A stretch of 64,000 nt of DNA from positions 6,510,001 through 6,574,000 of the forward strand of contig NZ_CP045643.1 in assembly GCF_009498275.1 (NCBI RefSeq), given 5' to 3'. How positions within the stretch are numbered: the stretch's first letter is position 1; each line of letters opens with the position of its first letter. Below are positions 17,204 to 26,015 of the stretch, in pieces. The stretch comes from Streptomyces fagopyri (GTDB lineage Bacteria > Actinomycetota > Actinomycetes > Streptomycetales > Streptomycetaceae). The notes beneath the pieces are model-generated. The model ran no database searches, was not told the DNA's origin, and saw nothing but the letters and a program-made list of their open reading frames with translations. The translations under genes and the position numbers were made by a program.

Positions 17204-18199
17204 GTGAACGCCCCCGCACCCCCCGCCGACACCCTGCGCACCGCCCTCGCGGGCCTGCTCGACGGGCTGCCCCCGAAGACAGCCGCCCAGGCCGTCGAGC
17301 GGCTGATCGCGAACTACCGGGGCACCACCCCGACCCACGCACCGATCCTCCGCGACCGCTCGGACGTCGTCGCGTACGCCGCCTACCGGATGCCGGCGAC
17401 GTTCGAGGCGGTGCGCGGCGCGCTGGAGGCGTTCGCCGACGCGGTGCCGGAGTGGACGCCGGCGAGCCATGTGGACGTCGGCGGTGGCACGGGCGCCGCG
17501 ACCTGGGCGGTGAACGCGACCTGGCCGGGCGCCCGCCCCGTGACCGTGCTCGACTGGGCCGAACCCGCGCTCGCCCTCGGCCGCGAGATCGCCGCCACGA
17601 ACCCGGAGCTGACGCCCGCGGAGTGGCAGCGCGCACGCATCGGAGCGGCGCTCACCCTGGAGAGCACCGATCTCGTGACCGTGTCCTACGTCCTCGGCGA
17701 ACTCACCGCCGCCGACCGCGCCTGGGTCGTGTCGGCCGCGGCCGTCGCCGCGCAGGCCGTAGTGATCATCGAGCCGGGCACGCCCGACGGGTACGCCCGG
17801 GTGATCGAGGCCCGCGACCGTCTGGTCGGCGCCGGGTTCCACGTCGCCGCGCCCTGTCCGCACAGCGCGGCCTGCCCCATCGTGCCCGGCGAGGACTGGT
17901 GCCACTTCTCCGCCCGGGTCAGCCGCTCCTCCCTCCACCGGCAGGTCAAGGGCGGCTCCCTGGCGTACGAGGACGAGAAGTTCAGCTACGTCGCCGCCAC
18001 CCGCCTCCCGGCGGACCCGGCCGCCTCCCGCGTGGTGCGCAGACCGCAGATCCGCAAGGGACAGGTACTGCTCGACCTGTGCGGTCCGGACGAGTCCCTG
18101 CACCGCGAGACCGTGACCAAGCGCCACGGACCGCTCTACCGGGCGGCCCGCGACGCGGACTGGGGCGACGCCTGGCCGCCTCCGGCCGAGGAGGACTGA
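17204..18199 (+). CDS. Rsm22-like small ribosomal subunit methyltransferase family protein
   Basis: A 331-aa protein of the Rsm22 family. The SAM-binding glycine motif HVDVGGGTGAATWA lies around residues 88-101. A Cys-rich motif, CPHSAACPIVPGEDWC at about 216-231, followed by HFSARV, matches the conserved metal or Fe-S-binding segment of the family. Relatives associate with the small ribosomal subunit, and bacterial members are presumed rRNA or ribosome-assembly methyltransferases; the target is not known here. GTG start follows TAGAAT by 6 nt. The last codons and stop are tandemly duplicated downstream. Confidence 0.82.
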   Translation: MNAPAPPADTLRTALAGLLDGLPPKTAAQAVERLIANYRGTTPTHAPILRDRSDVVAYAAYRMPATFEAVRGALEAFADAVPEWTPASHVDVGGGTGAATWAVNATWPGARPVTVLDWAEPALALGREIAATNPELTPAEWQRARIGAALTLESTDLVTVSYVLGELTAADRAWVVSAAAVAAQAVVIIEPGTPDGYARVIEARDRLVGAGFHVAAPCPHSAACPIVPGEDWCHFSARVSRSSLHRQVKGGSLAYEDEKFSYVAATRLPADPAASRVVRRPQIRKGQVLLDLCGPDESLHRETVTKRHGPLYRAARDADWGDAWPPPAEED

Positions 18200-18345
18200 C
18201 CCCCCGCCCCGGCCGAGGAGGACTGACCCCCCGCCCCGGCGGAGGAAGGCTGCCCCCGCCCCGGCCGAGGAAGGCTGCCTCCCGCCCCCGGCGGAGGAAG
18301 CCTGCCCCCTGCCCCCGGCCGGGGAAGGCTGATGGGACGCCCACC
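18184..18345. repeat. 27-bp degenerate tandem repeat spanning a stop codon
   Basis: Two exact 27-bp copies (18184-18210, 18211-18237; begin GGCCGAGGAGGACTGACC) contain the final codons and TGA of the Rsm22-like gene. At least three diverged copies follow to about 18345. Codons for the acidic C-terminal PAEED end are thereby repeated as non-translated copies. Confidence 0.85.
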
Positions 18346-18413
18346 TCCCAGGAGTACCGACCCGCCGCCCGGCCGACGAAGGCCGACCGGGCGGCCGTCT
18401 TCCGGGTCCCCGT

Positions 18414-19274
18414 TCAGCACCTCAGTTCCTGCGTGCAGCACTTCACGCTGCCGCCGCCCTTGAGCAGTTCGCTCAGATCGATGCCGATGGGCTCGAACCC
18501 CCGGTCGCGGAGCGGCTCGAAGAGCCCGGCCGCGGCCTGCGGCAGCAGCACGTGCAGGCCGTCCGAGACCCCGTTCAGGCCGAACGCGGCGGCGGCCTCG
18601 CCGGTGGCGGTCAACGCGTCGGGGAACAGCCGGCGCAGCACCTCGCGGCTGCCGGGGGAGAACGCGGGCGGGTAGTACATGATCTCGTCCGTCGTGTCGT
18701 CGAGGACGGTGAGGGCCGTGTCCAGGTGGTAGTAGCGGGGATCGACCAGGTCGAGCCCGAGCACCGGGCGGCCGAAGTACTCCTGGGCCTCGCCGTGCGA
18801 GAGCGGGCTCGCCCGGAAACCGCGCCCGGCGAGCAGGTACGAGGCGGTGACCGCGAAGTCGCCCTCGCCCTCGTTGATGTGCACCGGCTCGCGGACGTAG
18901 GGGAACCCGTGGGCGCGGAACCACTCCAGGTGGACCGCCGCCTCCGCCTCGCGCTCCCGGTGCGCGAACCGCGCGCCGAGCACGCGACCGTCCACGACCG
19001 TCGCCCCGTTCGCGGCGAACACCATGTCCGGCAGGCCGGGGCGCGGGACGAGCACCTCGACCGTGTGGCCCAGCGAGCGGTAGCGGTCCCGCAGATCCTC
19101 CCACTGGGCGACGGCGAGCGCCACGTCGACCGGTTTGGCCGGGTCCATCCAGGGGTTGATGGTGTAGGTGACACCGAAGTGCTCGGGCGGGCACATCAGA
19201 TAGCGCCGGGGTGTGGCGCTGCGCAGAGGGTGCAAGGAGGGCTCCTCACGTGCCGCGGGGCAGATGATGCCCAT
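18414..19274 (-). CDS. ddaH: Dimethylarginine dimethylaminohydrolase (DDAH)-like
   Basis: A 286-aa member of the arginine-deiminase superfamily. Expected catalytic residues are visible: the acid in NEGEGDF (around 130), His in YYHLDTAL (around 180), and the terminal Cys in GGGSVKCCTQEL (around 278). The N-terminal TPRRYLMCPPEHFGV and INPWMDP are typical of DDAH-type enzymes, which convert methylated arginines to citrulline and a methylamine; an ornithine- or arginine-directed hydrolase cannot be excluded. Start at ATG 19274; the frame remains open through upstream repeats but those are low-complexity. ATG 19198 is another possibility. Confidence 0.75.
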   Translation of the reverse strand: MGIICPAAREEPSLHPLRSATPRRYLMCPPEHFGVTYTINPWMDPAKPVDVALAVAQWEDLRDRYRSLGHTVEVLVPRPGLPDMVFAANGATVVDGRVLGARFAHREREAEAAVHLEWFRAHGFPYVREPVHINEGEGDFAVTASYLLAGRGFRASPLSHGEAQEYFGRPVLGLDLVDPRYYHLDTALTVLDDTTDEIMYYPPAFSPGSREVLRRLFPDALTATGEAAAAFGLNGVSDGLHVLLPQAAAGLFEPLRDRGFEPIGIDLSELLKGGGSVKCCTQELRC

Positions 19275-19344
19275 GGTGCGCCGAGAGGCTCCGTCCGGCT
19301 CGGCGGCGAACGGGTGGTCCTCCCACGAGCCCCGCCACCGAGGC

Positions 19345-19440
19345 ACCCACGAGGCACCCGAAAGGCGCCCGCGAGGCACCGACGAGGCACCCGCGAGGCA
19401 CCGACGAGGCATTCAAAAGGCGCCCGCGAGGCGCCCGCGG
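19345..19440. repeat. Degenerate GAGGCACC repeats upstream of ddaH
   Basis: Two 22-bp copies (19371-19392, 19393-19414; GCGAGGCACCGACGAGGCAC..) sit in a run of related half-units (CGAGGCACC, AAAGGCGCCC). The array lies in the 322-bp gap between ddaH and tetR. Nothing else is recognisable there except the tetR promoter. Confidence 0.75.
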
Positions 19441-19584
19441 GCCGTGCCCACGAGCCGCCACCTCCCCGACGAAAAGAGCACCCCCGCACCCGGCGTCAGC
19501 ATCCGCCCCGGCACCCCTCCGCGCCCCTCCGTACCCCACCCATCAGGCCGAACGGCGGCGAGACGCCCCGTCTTGCCGACCTGT

Positions 19585-19590
19585 TAGGTT
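19585..19590 (+). promoter_or_regulatory. -10 hexamer of a leaderless gene
   Basis: TAGGTT, 6 nt before ATG 19597; no Shine-Dalgarno. Confidence 0.5.
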
Positions 19591-19596
19591 CGCCCC

Positions 19597-20298
19597 ATGG
19601 CCCCGACGTCGCCCCCGCCTCCCGAGCCTTCCCGGCCCTCCCCCCGACCGTCCCCTCCGCCCGCCCCACAAGCCGCCCCGCCCGCCGCCAAGTCCGCCCC
19701 CGACTCCTCCCGCCGCAGCGAGAAGTCCCGGCGCGCGATCTTCGACGCGGCCCTCGCCCTCGTCGGCGAGGTCGGCTACCCCCGGACCACGATCGAGGGT
19801 GTCGCCGCCCGCGCCGGGGTCGGCAAGCAGACGATCTACCGGTGGTGGCCCTCGAAGGCCGCGGTCCTCCTGGACGCCTTCATGGACCTCGCGGAACGGG
19901 CCGCCCGGGAGGCGGGACAGGAGTCGTACGAGATCCCGGACACCGGCGACCTGGCCGCCGACCTCAAACAGGTCCTGCGCGCCACCGTCGACGAACTGCT
20001 GAACCCCGCGTTCGAGATCCCCTCGCGCGCCCTGGCCGCCGAGGGCCTGGTGAACGAACCGCTCGGCGCCGAATTCGTCACGAAACTCCTCGAACCCCAG
20101 CTCCAGCTGTACGTGAAGCGGCTCAGGTCCGCCCAGGACGGGGGCGAACTGCGGCCCGACCTCGACCCGCGGATCGCTCTGGAGCTCTTCGTCTCCCCGC
20201 TGGCCCAGCGCTGGCTCCAGCGCACCGGCCCGATCTCGTACGCGTACACGGACACCTTGGTCGACTACGCCCTGTACGGGCTCGCTCCCCGGGGATGA
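19597..20298 (+). CDS. TetR family transcriptional regulator
   Basis: A 233-aa TetR-type repressor. About 38 residues of Pro/Ala/Ser-rich tail precede the DNA-binding domain (SEKSRRAIFDAALALVGEVG, then TTIEGVAARAGVGKQTIYRWW). The C-terminal ligand domain has a pattern seen in TetR_C regulators (LAADLKQVLRATVDEL, WLQRTGPI). Leaderless start after TAGGTT. No obvious target gene is adjacent: ddaH is divergent and a primase-like gene lies downstream on the same strand. Confidence 0.85.
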   Translation: MAPTSPPPPEPSRPSPRPSPPPAPQAAPPAAKSAPDSSRRSEKSRRAIFDAALALVGEVGYPRTTIEGVAARAGVGKQTIYRWWPSKAAVLLDAFMDLAERAAREAGQESYEIPDTGDLAADLKQVLRATVDELLNPAFEIPSRALAAEGLVNEPLGAEFVTKLLEPQLQLYVKRLRSAQDGGELRPDLDPRIALELFVSPLAQRWLQRTGPISYAYTDTLVDYALYGLAPRG

Positions 20299-20346
20299 AC
20301 CGTGTCAGAGGGGGAGATCACGCCTGATTCCGGCCCGCGCCGTCCT

Positions 20347-20404
20347 GGTCCCACCCACCCCGGATGCGAGCTCTGTCCACCCGGGGCGCAGGATGGTGGG
20401 ACCA
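20347..20404. promoter_or_regulatory. Inverted repeat upstream of the primase-like gene
   Basis: TGGTCCCACC (20346-20355) pairs perfectly with GGTGGGACCA (20395-20404), with a 39-nt loop. It lies after tetR and before the gene at 20497; it could be a terminator or a regulatory structure. Confidence 0.4.
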
Positions 20405-20496
20405 TAGGGCTTGTCGGATGCCGGTCGCGAAGGCCTCCACCGGTACGACCGCATCGACACGACCGCTGTCGGCACCACTGCTAGGCGAGGAGATTG

Positions 20497-21225
20497 ATGA
20501 GCGCAGAGTTCGGCCGCCGCTCCGGCGCGCAGGGCAGGATCTCCCAGTGGCTGCGTGGTCGCCGTCCCAAGGAGATCGCCGACGACGGCGGGCGTGAGGG
20601 CCTGCTGCTCGCCGCTGCCGCCGCCGGGCTGCCGCTCGCGCAGGCCGCGTATCCCTCCGGCTACCGGTGTTCCTGTGACCGCGTCGGTTGTCCCACCCCC
20701 GCGCGCCATCCCGTGTCCTTCGCCTGGCAGACCCAGTCCACGACCGACCGCGCCCAGATCGAGCGCTGGGTACGCCACCAGCCGCAGGCCAACTTCATCA
20801 CCGCCACCGGCATGGTGCACGACGTGCTCGACGTGCCCGTCGACGCGGGCCGCGAGGCCCTGGAGCGGCTGCTGGCCTCCGGCGTCGAGGTCGGACCCGT
20901 CGCCGAGAGCGGCGACGGACGCATGTTCTTCTTCACACTCACCCGCGGTACGCCCGAGGACGAGGACGAGTGGTGGCCCTGCGAGCTCGACTCGCACCCC
21001 GAGACGACGGACGAACACCCCGGCCTGCGCTGGCACTGCCGCGGTTCCTACGTCCTCGTCCCGCCCGCCCAGCTCCCCGGTGATCTCAGCGTCGACTGGC
21101 TGCGCGGTCCCGAGCACCCGCTCCCCGACCCCCTGAGCCTGCTCGAGGCCCTGACGGACGCCTGCGCCCGCTACGCGGGGGAGAACGAGTCCGACCAGCT
21201 GGCCGCCTGGCCCCACCGGGGCTAG
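20497..21225 (+). CDS. Primase/polymerase-like (Prim-Pol N-terminal domain) conserved protein
   Basis: A 242-aa protein with features of the bifunctional primase/polymerase N-terminal domain as found in a stand-alone actinobacterial family: an early Cys/His segment YRCSCDRVGCPTPARHP (around residues 50-66), a central FITATGMVHDVLDVP with the acidic residues of the domain, and RWHCRGSYVLVPP near 185. The family is annotated as Prim-Pol but activity in Streptomyces is not established to my knowledge. ATG 20497 has AGGAG 5 nt upstream. Single gene between tetR and a convergent lipoprotein. Confidence 0.6.
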   Translation: MSAEFGRRSGAQGRISQWLRGRRPKEIADDGGREGLLLAAAAAGLPLAQAAYPSGYRCSCDRVGCPTPARHPVSFAWQTQSTTDRAQIERWVRHQPQANFITATGMVHDVLDVPVDAGREALERLLASGVEVGPVAESGDGRMFFFTLTRGTPEDEDEWWPCELDSHPETTDEHPGLRWHCRGSYVLVPPAQLPGDLSVDWLRGPEHPLPDPLSLLEALTDACARYAGENESDQLAAWPHRG

Positions 21226-21358
21226 ACACCGGGACCGGACCCGCCGAGGCGGGACCCGGGAGAGCCGCCGGCACAGCCGGACCCCTCGCACCCGGATCCA
21301 GTACGGCGGGTGGCGGGTCCCACCGGGCCCGTCCCGGTGGGCGTCACCGTGCGGGCGG

Positions 21359-22411
21359 TCAGCCGCCCTTCGCCGCCGTCAGCCCTTCGACCCGGCCCAG
21401 CACCGTCACCCGCTGGTCCTGACCACCCTTCGCCGGGTCCAGGGCCGCCTGGTTGGAGACGAACCCGAGGGTGAGGGACTGCTTGACGTCACCGGTCGTC
21501 AGCGCCTTGACGTCCGCGCTCTGCGCGGGAAGACCGGTGCCCTGCGCGGCGGTCTGCTTCTCGTAGCGCTGCGTGGCGAAGAAGACCAGCGCCCCGCCGT
21601 CCGCGGTGCGCAGCCCCACCGGGGCGTAGTCGCCGGAAGTCAGCGGTTCGTCGACGTACTGCCGGGCCAGACCGGGCTTGCTGGCGTTCTTGCCGCGCAG
21701 GGCCCGCCATTGCGAGGTGTGGATGCCTGGGGCGAAGCCCTCGCCGCCGCTCTTCAGATACGTCGCGTAGGCCTGGCTCAGCTTCGCCGGGCCGACGGCG
21801 AGGGCCGCGTCGTCCGCCGTGACGGGCAGCGCCCAACCGTCCTTGTCCTGCTGGAACTTCGGGACGTCGGCGCCCGCCAGCACGGTCAGGTAAGAGACCC
21901 GCCACACGTCGTTCGCACTGCCGCGCGTGAAGACGAGCAGCCAACGGCTCCCCGCCAGGCCCTTGTTGGCCGAGGTGTCCGCCACGAACCAGCGCGGCCA
22001 GCCCGCCTTCGCGGGGATGGCGAACCTCGCGTCGCCCAGCTCCAGCGGCGAATACCCCGGGTTGCCCCCCGGATTGTTCCGCCGGCCCGCTCTCAGCTTC
22101 GCGCCGTCGATGGCGCCGAGGGCGCCGGTGACACGGTCCGCGTCCAGTGAACGGTCGTTGGCCCGGTCCGCCTTGTTGTACGCGGTGGTGAAGTCGTCGA
22201 GGGCGCGGGCGGCCTCGCCCCGCGTGGCCGCCGGGACGACCTCCCGCTCCCCGTGCACCACCACACAGCCGCTCGCCGCCACGGACAGGACGGTCACCGC
22301 GCCCGTCGCCAGGGCGAAACGGTGGTGACCACCAGGTCCGAGACGGCGCAGAGCCGTTCGTGCGAGGCTAAGAAGTCTTCGAGGGCTGTGACCCGCGCGA
22401 TCCCTGCTCAT
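21359..22411 (-). CDS. Lipoprotein at the end of the efe operon
   Basis: A 350-aa predicted lipoprotein of unrecognised family. After a basic N-terminus (RRLLSLARTALRRLG) comes a hydrophobic stretch and the lipobox-like VAASGC near residue 49, an unusually late position. The body has two alpha/beta-looking parts with WRVSYLTVLAG and LTLGFVSNQAALDP. Its frame overlaps the end of efeU by 44 nt on the same strand, so it is read from the same transcript and is presumably iron-regulated. A later start nearer the signal peptide is possible and would shorten the overlap. It may be an accessory surface component of the importer (inference). Confidence 0.7.
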   Translation of the reverse strand: MSRDRAGHSPRRLLSLARTALRRLGPGGHHRFALATGAVTVLSVAASGCVVVHGEREVVPAATRGEAARALDDFTTAYNKADRANDRSLDADRVTGALGAIDGAKLRAGRRNNPGGNPGYSPLELGDARFAIPAKAGWPRWFVADTSANKGLAGSRWLLVFTRGSANDVWRVSYLTVLAGADVPKFQQDKDGWALPVTADDAALAVGPAKLSQAYATYLKSGGEGFAPGIHTSQWRALRGKNASKPGLARQYVDEPLTSGDYAPVGLRTADGGALVFFATQRYEKQTAAQGTGLPAQSADVKALTTGDVKQSLTLGFVSNQAALDPAKGGQDQRVTVLGRVEGLTAAKGG

Positions 22412-23243
22412 CAGGTACCTTCACCTTCCCCTTCCCGGAGGCGAACCCTACCGGGGCGAGGAAGATCGCGAGTGTCGGTACCAAGTAGAGCGCCCACACC
22501 GTGATCTGAACGACGGTCGGATCGGGCTGGAAGTTGAAGACGCCCTTGAGGAGGGTGCCGTACCAGCTGTCCGGCGGGATCGTGCCGCTGATGTCGAAGG
22601 CCAGGTTCCGCAGCCCGGGGATCCAGTCGGCTTCCTGCAGGTCGTGCACGCCGTACGCGATCACGCCGGCGGCGACCACGACCAGCATGCCGCCGGTCCA
22701 GGTGAAGAACTTGGCGAGGTTGATCCGCAGGGCGCCCCGGTAGAAGAGCCAGCCGAGGAGCACCGCGGTCAGGAGACCCAGGGCGACACCGATCAGCGGG
22801 CGTGGCGTGCCGTCACTCGCGGCGTGCACCGACGCCCACACGAACAGCGCGGTCTCCAGGCCCTCCCGGCCGACCGCCAGGAACGCGGTCGCGACCAGCG
22901 CGCCGGTCCCCATCGCCAGCGCGGCGTCCAGCTTGCCGTGCAGTTCGGACTTCAGATGCCGGGCGGTGCGCCGCATCCAGAAGACCATCCAGGTCACCAG
23001 ACCGACCGCGACGATCGACAGCGAACCGCCGAGCGCCTCCTGGGCCTCGAACGTCATCTCCTGGGAACCGAATTCGAGCGCGCAGCCGAAGCCGAGCGCC
23101 AGCAGGATCGCGACGGCGATCCCGGTCCAGATGGGCCGCAGGGCGTCCCTGCGGCCCGTCTTCACCAGGTAGGCGATGAGGATGCAGACGACGAGGCTGG
23201 CCTCCAGCCCCTCGCGCAGGCCGATCAGATAGTTGCCGAACAC
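22368..23243 (-). CDS. efeU: EfeU-type ferrous iron permease (FTR1 family)
   Basis: A 291-aa membrane permease with about seven transmembrane segments. Two REGLE motifs, LREGLEASLVV near the N-terminus and VGREGLETALFVW around residue 125, are the iron-translocating REXXE signatures of FTR1/EfeU. It takes Fe(III) or Fe(II) delivered by the EfeO/EfeB partners across the membrane. GTG start, 3 nt after the efeB stop. Last of the efeO-efeB-efeU order, which matches actinobacterial loci, and overlapped by the downstream lipoprotein gene. Confidence 0.92.
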   Translation of the reverse strand: MFGNYLIGLREGLEASLVVCILIAYLVKTGRRDALRPIWTGIAVAILLALGFGCALEFGSQEMTFEAQEALGGSLSIVAVGLVTWMVFWMRRTARHLKSELHGKLDAALAMGTGALVATAFLAVGREGLETALFVWASVHAASDGTPRPLIGVALGLLTAVLLGWLFYRGALRINLAKFFTWTGGMLVVVAAGVIAYGVHDLQEADWIPGLRNLAFDISGTIPPDSWYGTLLKGVFNFQPDPTVVQITVWALYLVPTLAIFLAPVGFASGKGKVKVPDEQGSRGSQPSKTS

Positions 23244-23246
23244 GGG

Positions 23247-24512
23247 CTAGGCCTCCTTGGAGAACAGCGTGCGCCCCCACCAGTCGTCCTTGTCGCGGAC
23301 GCCGGGCGGGACGGCGAAGACCGCCGAACTCACGTGCTGGATGTACTCGTTGAGCGCGTCGGAGCGCGAGAGGCTGCGCTGCACGGGGATGAACCCCTTG
23401 CGCACGTCACGCTGGTAGGCGAGGAAGAACAGCCCCGCCTCCAGCCGGCCCAGACCGTCGGTGCCGTCCGTGAAGGAGTAGCCGCGGCGCAGCAGCGTGA
23501 TCCCGTCGTTGGACTCGGGATGCGCGAGCCGGACGTGCGCGTCCGGCTTCATCGCCTTGAGGAACGGCTCGTCGCGCTCCTTGGCCTTGCCGGCCGGCGC
23601 GCCCTCGCCCTTGTCCCGGCCGAACACGTCCTCCTGCTCCTGCAGCGAAGTGCGGTCCCAGGTCTCGACGTTCATCCGGATACGGCGCGCCACGAGGTAC
23701 GAGCCACCGGTGATCCAGGCCGGCCCGTCGCCGTCGCCCACCCACACGAACTTCTTCAGGCGCTCCGGCTCGGTGCCCGCGATGTTGCGGGTGCCGTCCT
23801 TGAAGCCCATCAGGTTGCGGGGGGTCTGCGCGTCGGGCGTCGTCGACGAGGTCTTGCCGAAGCCGAGCTGCGACCAGCGGATCGCGACCTTGCCGAATCC
23901 GATCCGGGCCAGGTTGCGGATCGCGTGCACCGCGACCTGCGGGTCGTCCGCGCACGCCTGGATGCAGAGGTCGCCGTTGCTGCGCGCCGGCTCCAGGTTG
24001 TCGCCCGGGAACTTCGGCAGGTCGACGAGTGCCTCCGGGCGCTGCTGCGCCAGGCCGAACTTCTCGAAGAGCGACGGCCCGAAGCCGATGGTCAGTGTGA
24101 GCCGGGACGGCTTGAGGCCCAGCGCCTCACCGGTGTCGTCCGGCGGTGCCTCGGCCAGCCCGCCGTAGGCGCCCTCGCCGACCGTGTGGCCGCCGGTCAT
24201 GCGCCGGGCGGCAGCCGTCCACTCCTTCAGCATCTGGACGAACTCGGCACGGTTCTCGGTCTTCACGTCGAACGCGGCGAAGTGCAGCCGGTCCTGCACC
24301 GGCGTGGCGATGCCCGACTGGTGCGTGCCGTGGAAGGTGACCGCGGCGCCGGTCTCGGCGCCCGCCGGGTCCACGTCGTTTCCGGTACGGGTCATCGCCA
24401 CCGCCCCACCGGCCGCGGCGGCCCCGAGCGCGAGCCCGGCACCGCCCCAGCCGATCAGCGAACGCCGCGAAGGTGTGGGCCCGTCGTGGGATTCGATGCT
24501 GTCTGTGGTCAC
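23247..24512 (-). CDS. efeB: EfeB deferrochelatase/DyP-type peroxidase
   Basis: A 421-aa dye-decolorising-type heme peroxidase. The Tat signal SRRSLIGWGGAGLALGAAAAGG is at residues 16-37. The DyP signature GFKDGTRN (GxxDG) lies around 233-240, with the distal Asp; the proximal heme His is in the C-terminal half. EfeB oxidises ferrous iron or strips iron from heme outside the cell for uptake through EfeU. GTG start preceded by GCGAGG. 11 nt after efeO. Confidence 0.93.
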   Translation of the reverse strand: MTTDSIESHDGPTPSRRSLIGWGGAGLALGAAAAGGAVAMTRTGNDVDPAGAETGAAVTFHGTHQSGIATPVQDRLHFAAFDVKTENRAEFVQMLKEWTAAARRMTGGHTVGEGAYGGLAEAPPDDTGEALGLKPSRLTLTIGFGPSLFEKFGLAQQRPEALVDLPKFPGDNLEPARSNGDLCIQACADDPQVAVHAIRNLARIGFGKVAIRWSQLGFGKTSSTTPDAQTPRNLMGFKDGTRNIAGTEPERLKKFVWVGDGDGPAWITGGSYLVARRIRMNVETWDRTSLQEQEDVFGRDKGEGAPAGKAKERDEPFLKAMKPDAHVRLAHPESNDGITLLRRGYSFTDGTDGLGRLEAGLFFLAYQRDVRKGFIPVQRSLSRSDALNEYIQHVSSAVFAVPPGVRDKDDWWGRTLFSKEA

Positions 24513-24523
24513 GATCGCCTCGC

Positions 24524-25672
24524 TTACTTGACTACGGCCGCGGCGAGCTTGGAGAGGGGCTCGGCGAGCGCGTTGACCGCGTCCGAGAGCTCCTTGCGCT
24601 GGCCCTTGGTGACCTTGTCGTACGACACGAAGCCGTTCATCGCCTTGTCCTGCGCGTCGGTCGAGCGGTACTTGTCGAGCACCGTGTTCAGCGCCGCGAA
24701 CTGCTTGTCGAGCTCGGTGGTCAGCGCCTTGTCGTTCTCCTGCGCGACCGGCTTGAGCAGTTCGTACGACTTCTGCGCGCCGTCCACGTTGCCCTTGAAG
24801 TCACTGAGGTCGGTGTGCGAGTAGCGGTCCTCCTCACCGGTGACCTTGCCGGTGGCGACCTCGTCGAGGAGTTCCTTCGCGCCGTTGGCCATGGAGGTCG
24901 GGGTGATCTCGGCCTTGCCGACCCGCTTCTGCCAGTCCTTCAGGTCGGTGACCAGCTGGTCGGCGAGGGTCTTCTGCTCGGCGCCGATCTTCTTGTCCGC
25001 CCAGAGGGACTTCTCCAGCGCGTGCCAACCGGTCCACTTCTGGCCCTTCTCCAGGCCGTCGGCGCGCGTGTCGGTCTTGGGGTCGATGTCACCGAAGGAC
25101 TCGGCGATCGGCTCGGTGCTCTCCCAGCCCACGCGCGAGGGGGCGAAGGCCTGCTTGGCGGCCTCGATGTCGCCGGCCTTGACGGCGTCGGCGAACGTCT
25201 GCACCTTCGGGATGGTCGCGTCGGCCTGCTCCTGCGCGTACTCGCGGTAGGCGGCGACGGCCTTGTCCAGGCGCGGGTCGCGCTTGGCGACGTTGCCGCC
25301 GGTGACCGCGAGCTTCTGACGGACGCCGAGGCCCTTCATGCCGGGGCGGCAGGCGATCTCGTACGAACCGGCCTTGACCTCGGCGGTCAGCGTGTACTTG
25401 GTGCCCGGGCCGATGTTCTCCTTCTCGGAGACGATCCGGTCGTCCGGGAAGAGGATCTCGACCTCGGTGGCCTGCGAGCCCTTGTTCTCTATCTTCAGCG
25501 TGACCTGGCCCGCCGGGACCGACTTCGTCGACGTGGTGCACTTCGAGTCGGCGGCGGTCACCTGGATCGCGTCGCCGGCCCCGGCTTCACTCTTCTCGGT
25601 GCAGCCCGTGACGGCGGCCAGGGCCGCCGCGGTGGCGGCGGCGGTGACAACTGAGAGTCGGACGGCTCGCAT
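24524..25672 (-). CDS. efeO: EfeO iron uptake lipoprotein (cupredoxin + imelysin M75)
   Basis: A 382-aa lipoprotein: lipobox AAVTGC near residue 23, a cupredoxin-like domain (about 40-125, with SKCTTSTKSV and YEIACRPGMKG supplying Cys/Met/His-type ligands), then an imelysin/M75 domain with the HxxE motif in GWHALEKSLW near residue 212. EfeO captures iron outside the membrane and passes it to EfeU with EfeB. GGAG precedes ATG by 5 nt. First gene of the operon, with an iron box 54 bp upstream. Confidence 0.93.
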   Translation of the reverse strand: MRAVRLSVVTAAATAAALAAVTGCTEKSEAGAGDAIQVTAADSKCTTSTKSVPAGQVTLKIENKGSQATEVEILFPDDRIVSEKENIGPGTKYTLTAEVKAGSYEIACRPGMKGLGVRQKLAVTGGNVAKRDPRLDKAVAAYREYAQEQADATIPKVQTFADAVKAGDIEAAKQAFAPSRVGWESTEPIAESFGDIDPKTDTRADGLEKGQKWTGWHALEKSLWADKKIGAEQKTLADQLVTDLKDWQKRVGKAEITPTSMANGAKELLDEVATGKVTGEEDRYSHTDLSDFKGNVDGAQKSYELLKPVAQENDKALTTELDKQFAALNTVLDKYRSTDAQDKAMNGFVSYDKVTKGQRKELSDAVNALAEPLSKLAAAVVK

Positions 25673-25725
25673 TCAGGCTCCAGGAGAACGATGGAGGAAC
25701 GGCACGGCGAAGGGACCGTGCCCGT

Positions 25726-25765
25726 ATAGGTGAGGCTGGCCTAACTTACCTGAGGCATACCTGAG
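25726..25765 (-). promoter_or_regulatory. Iron box upstream of efeO (DmdR1/IdeR type) and adjacent direct repeat
   Basis: 25726-25744 (ATAGGTGAGGCTGGCCTAA) matches 15 of 19 positions of the actinobacterial iron-box consensus TTAGGTTAGGCTAACCTAA. Next to it, CTCAGGT on the coding strand occurs twice at 11-bp spacing (25748-25754, 25759-25765), perhaps for a second regulator. Ferrous-iron repressor binding here would block efeO transcription when iron is plentiful. Confidence 0.75.
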
Positions 25766-25855
25766 TGATACCCGCCCGTCCAGTGATTCAGCTCTCACGG
25801 TCGGTACACGGACTCGGCCTGATCACGGTGGCTCAAAGTGGACGCCACGGCTGGG

Positions 25856-26015
25856 TCAACGGACGGTCAAGGGTCGGCCGGGGGTCACCAGGACGGCGCC
25901 GGTCCGCGGGTGCGCGAGCACCTCGACCGGCCGGCGGTAGACGTCACTCAGCGACTCGCCGGTGAACACCGCGGCCGGCGGCCCGCCGGCCGCGACACGG
26001 CCGGCGCTCAGCACC
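25856..26015 (-). pseudogene. 3' remnant of a heme ABC transporter ATPase gene (hmuV-like)
   Basis: On the minus strand the final ~50 codons before TGA (25856-25858) read LSAGRVAAGGPPAAVF, then TGESLSDVYRRPVEVL and HPRTGAVLVTPGR. This is the C-terminal end expected of HmuV-type hemin-transport ATPases (the ADGPPAEVLT... VYG.PVEV.. region). Walker A, signature and Walker B are absent. The fragment abuts, head-on, an htaA-like fragment on the other strand. Confidence 0.65.

Noticed and set aside
22644..24824. 726-codon plus-strand frame over efeU and efeB
   Set aside because: Antisense low-complexity shadow of recognised iron-uptake genes.
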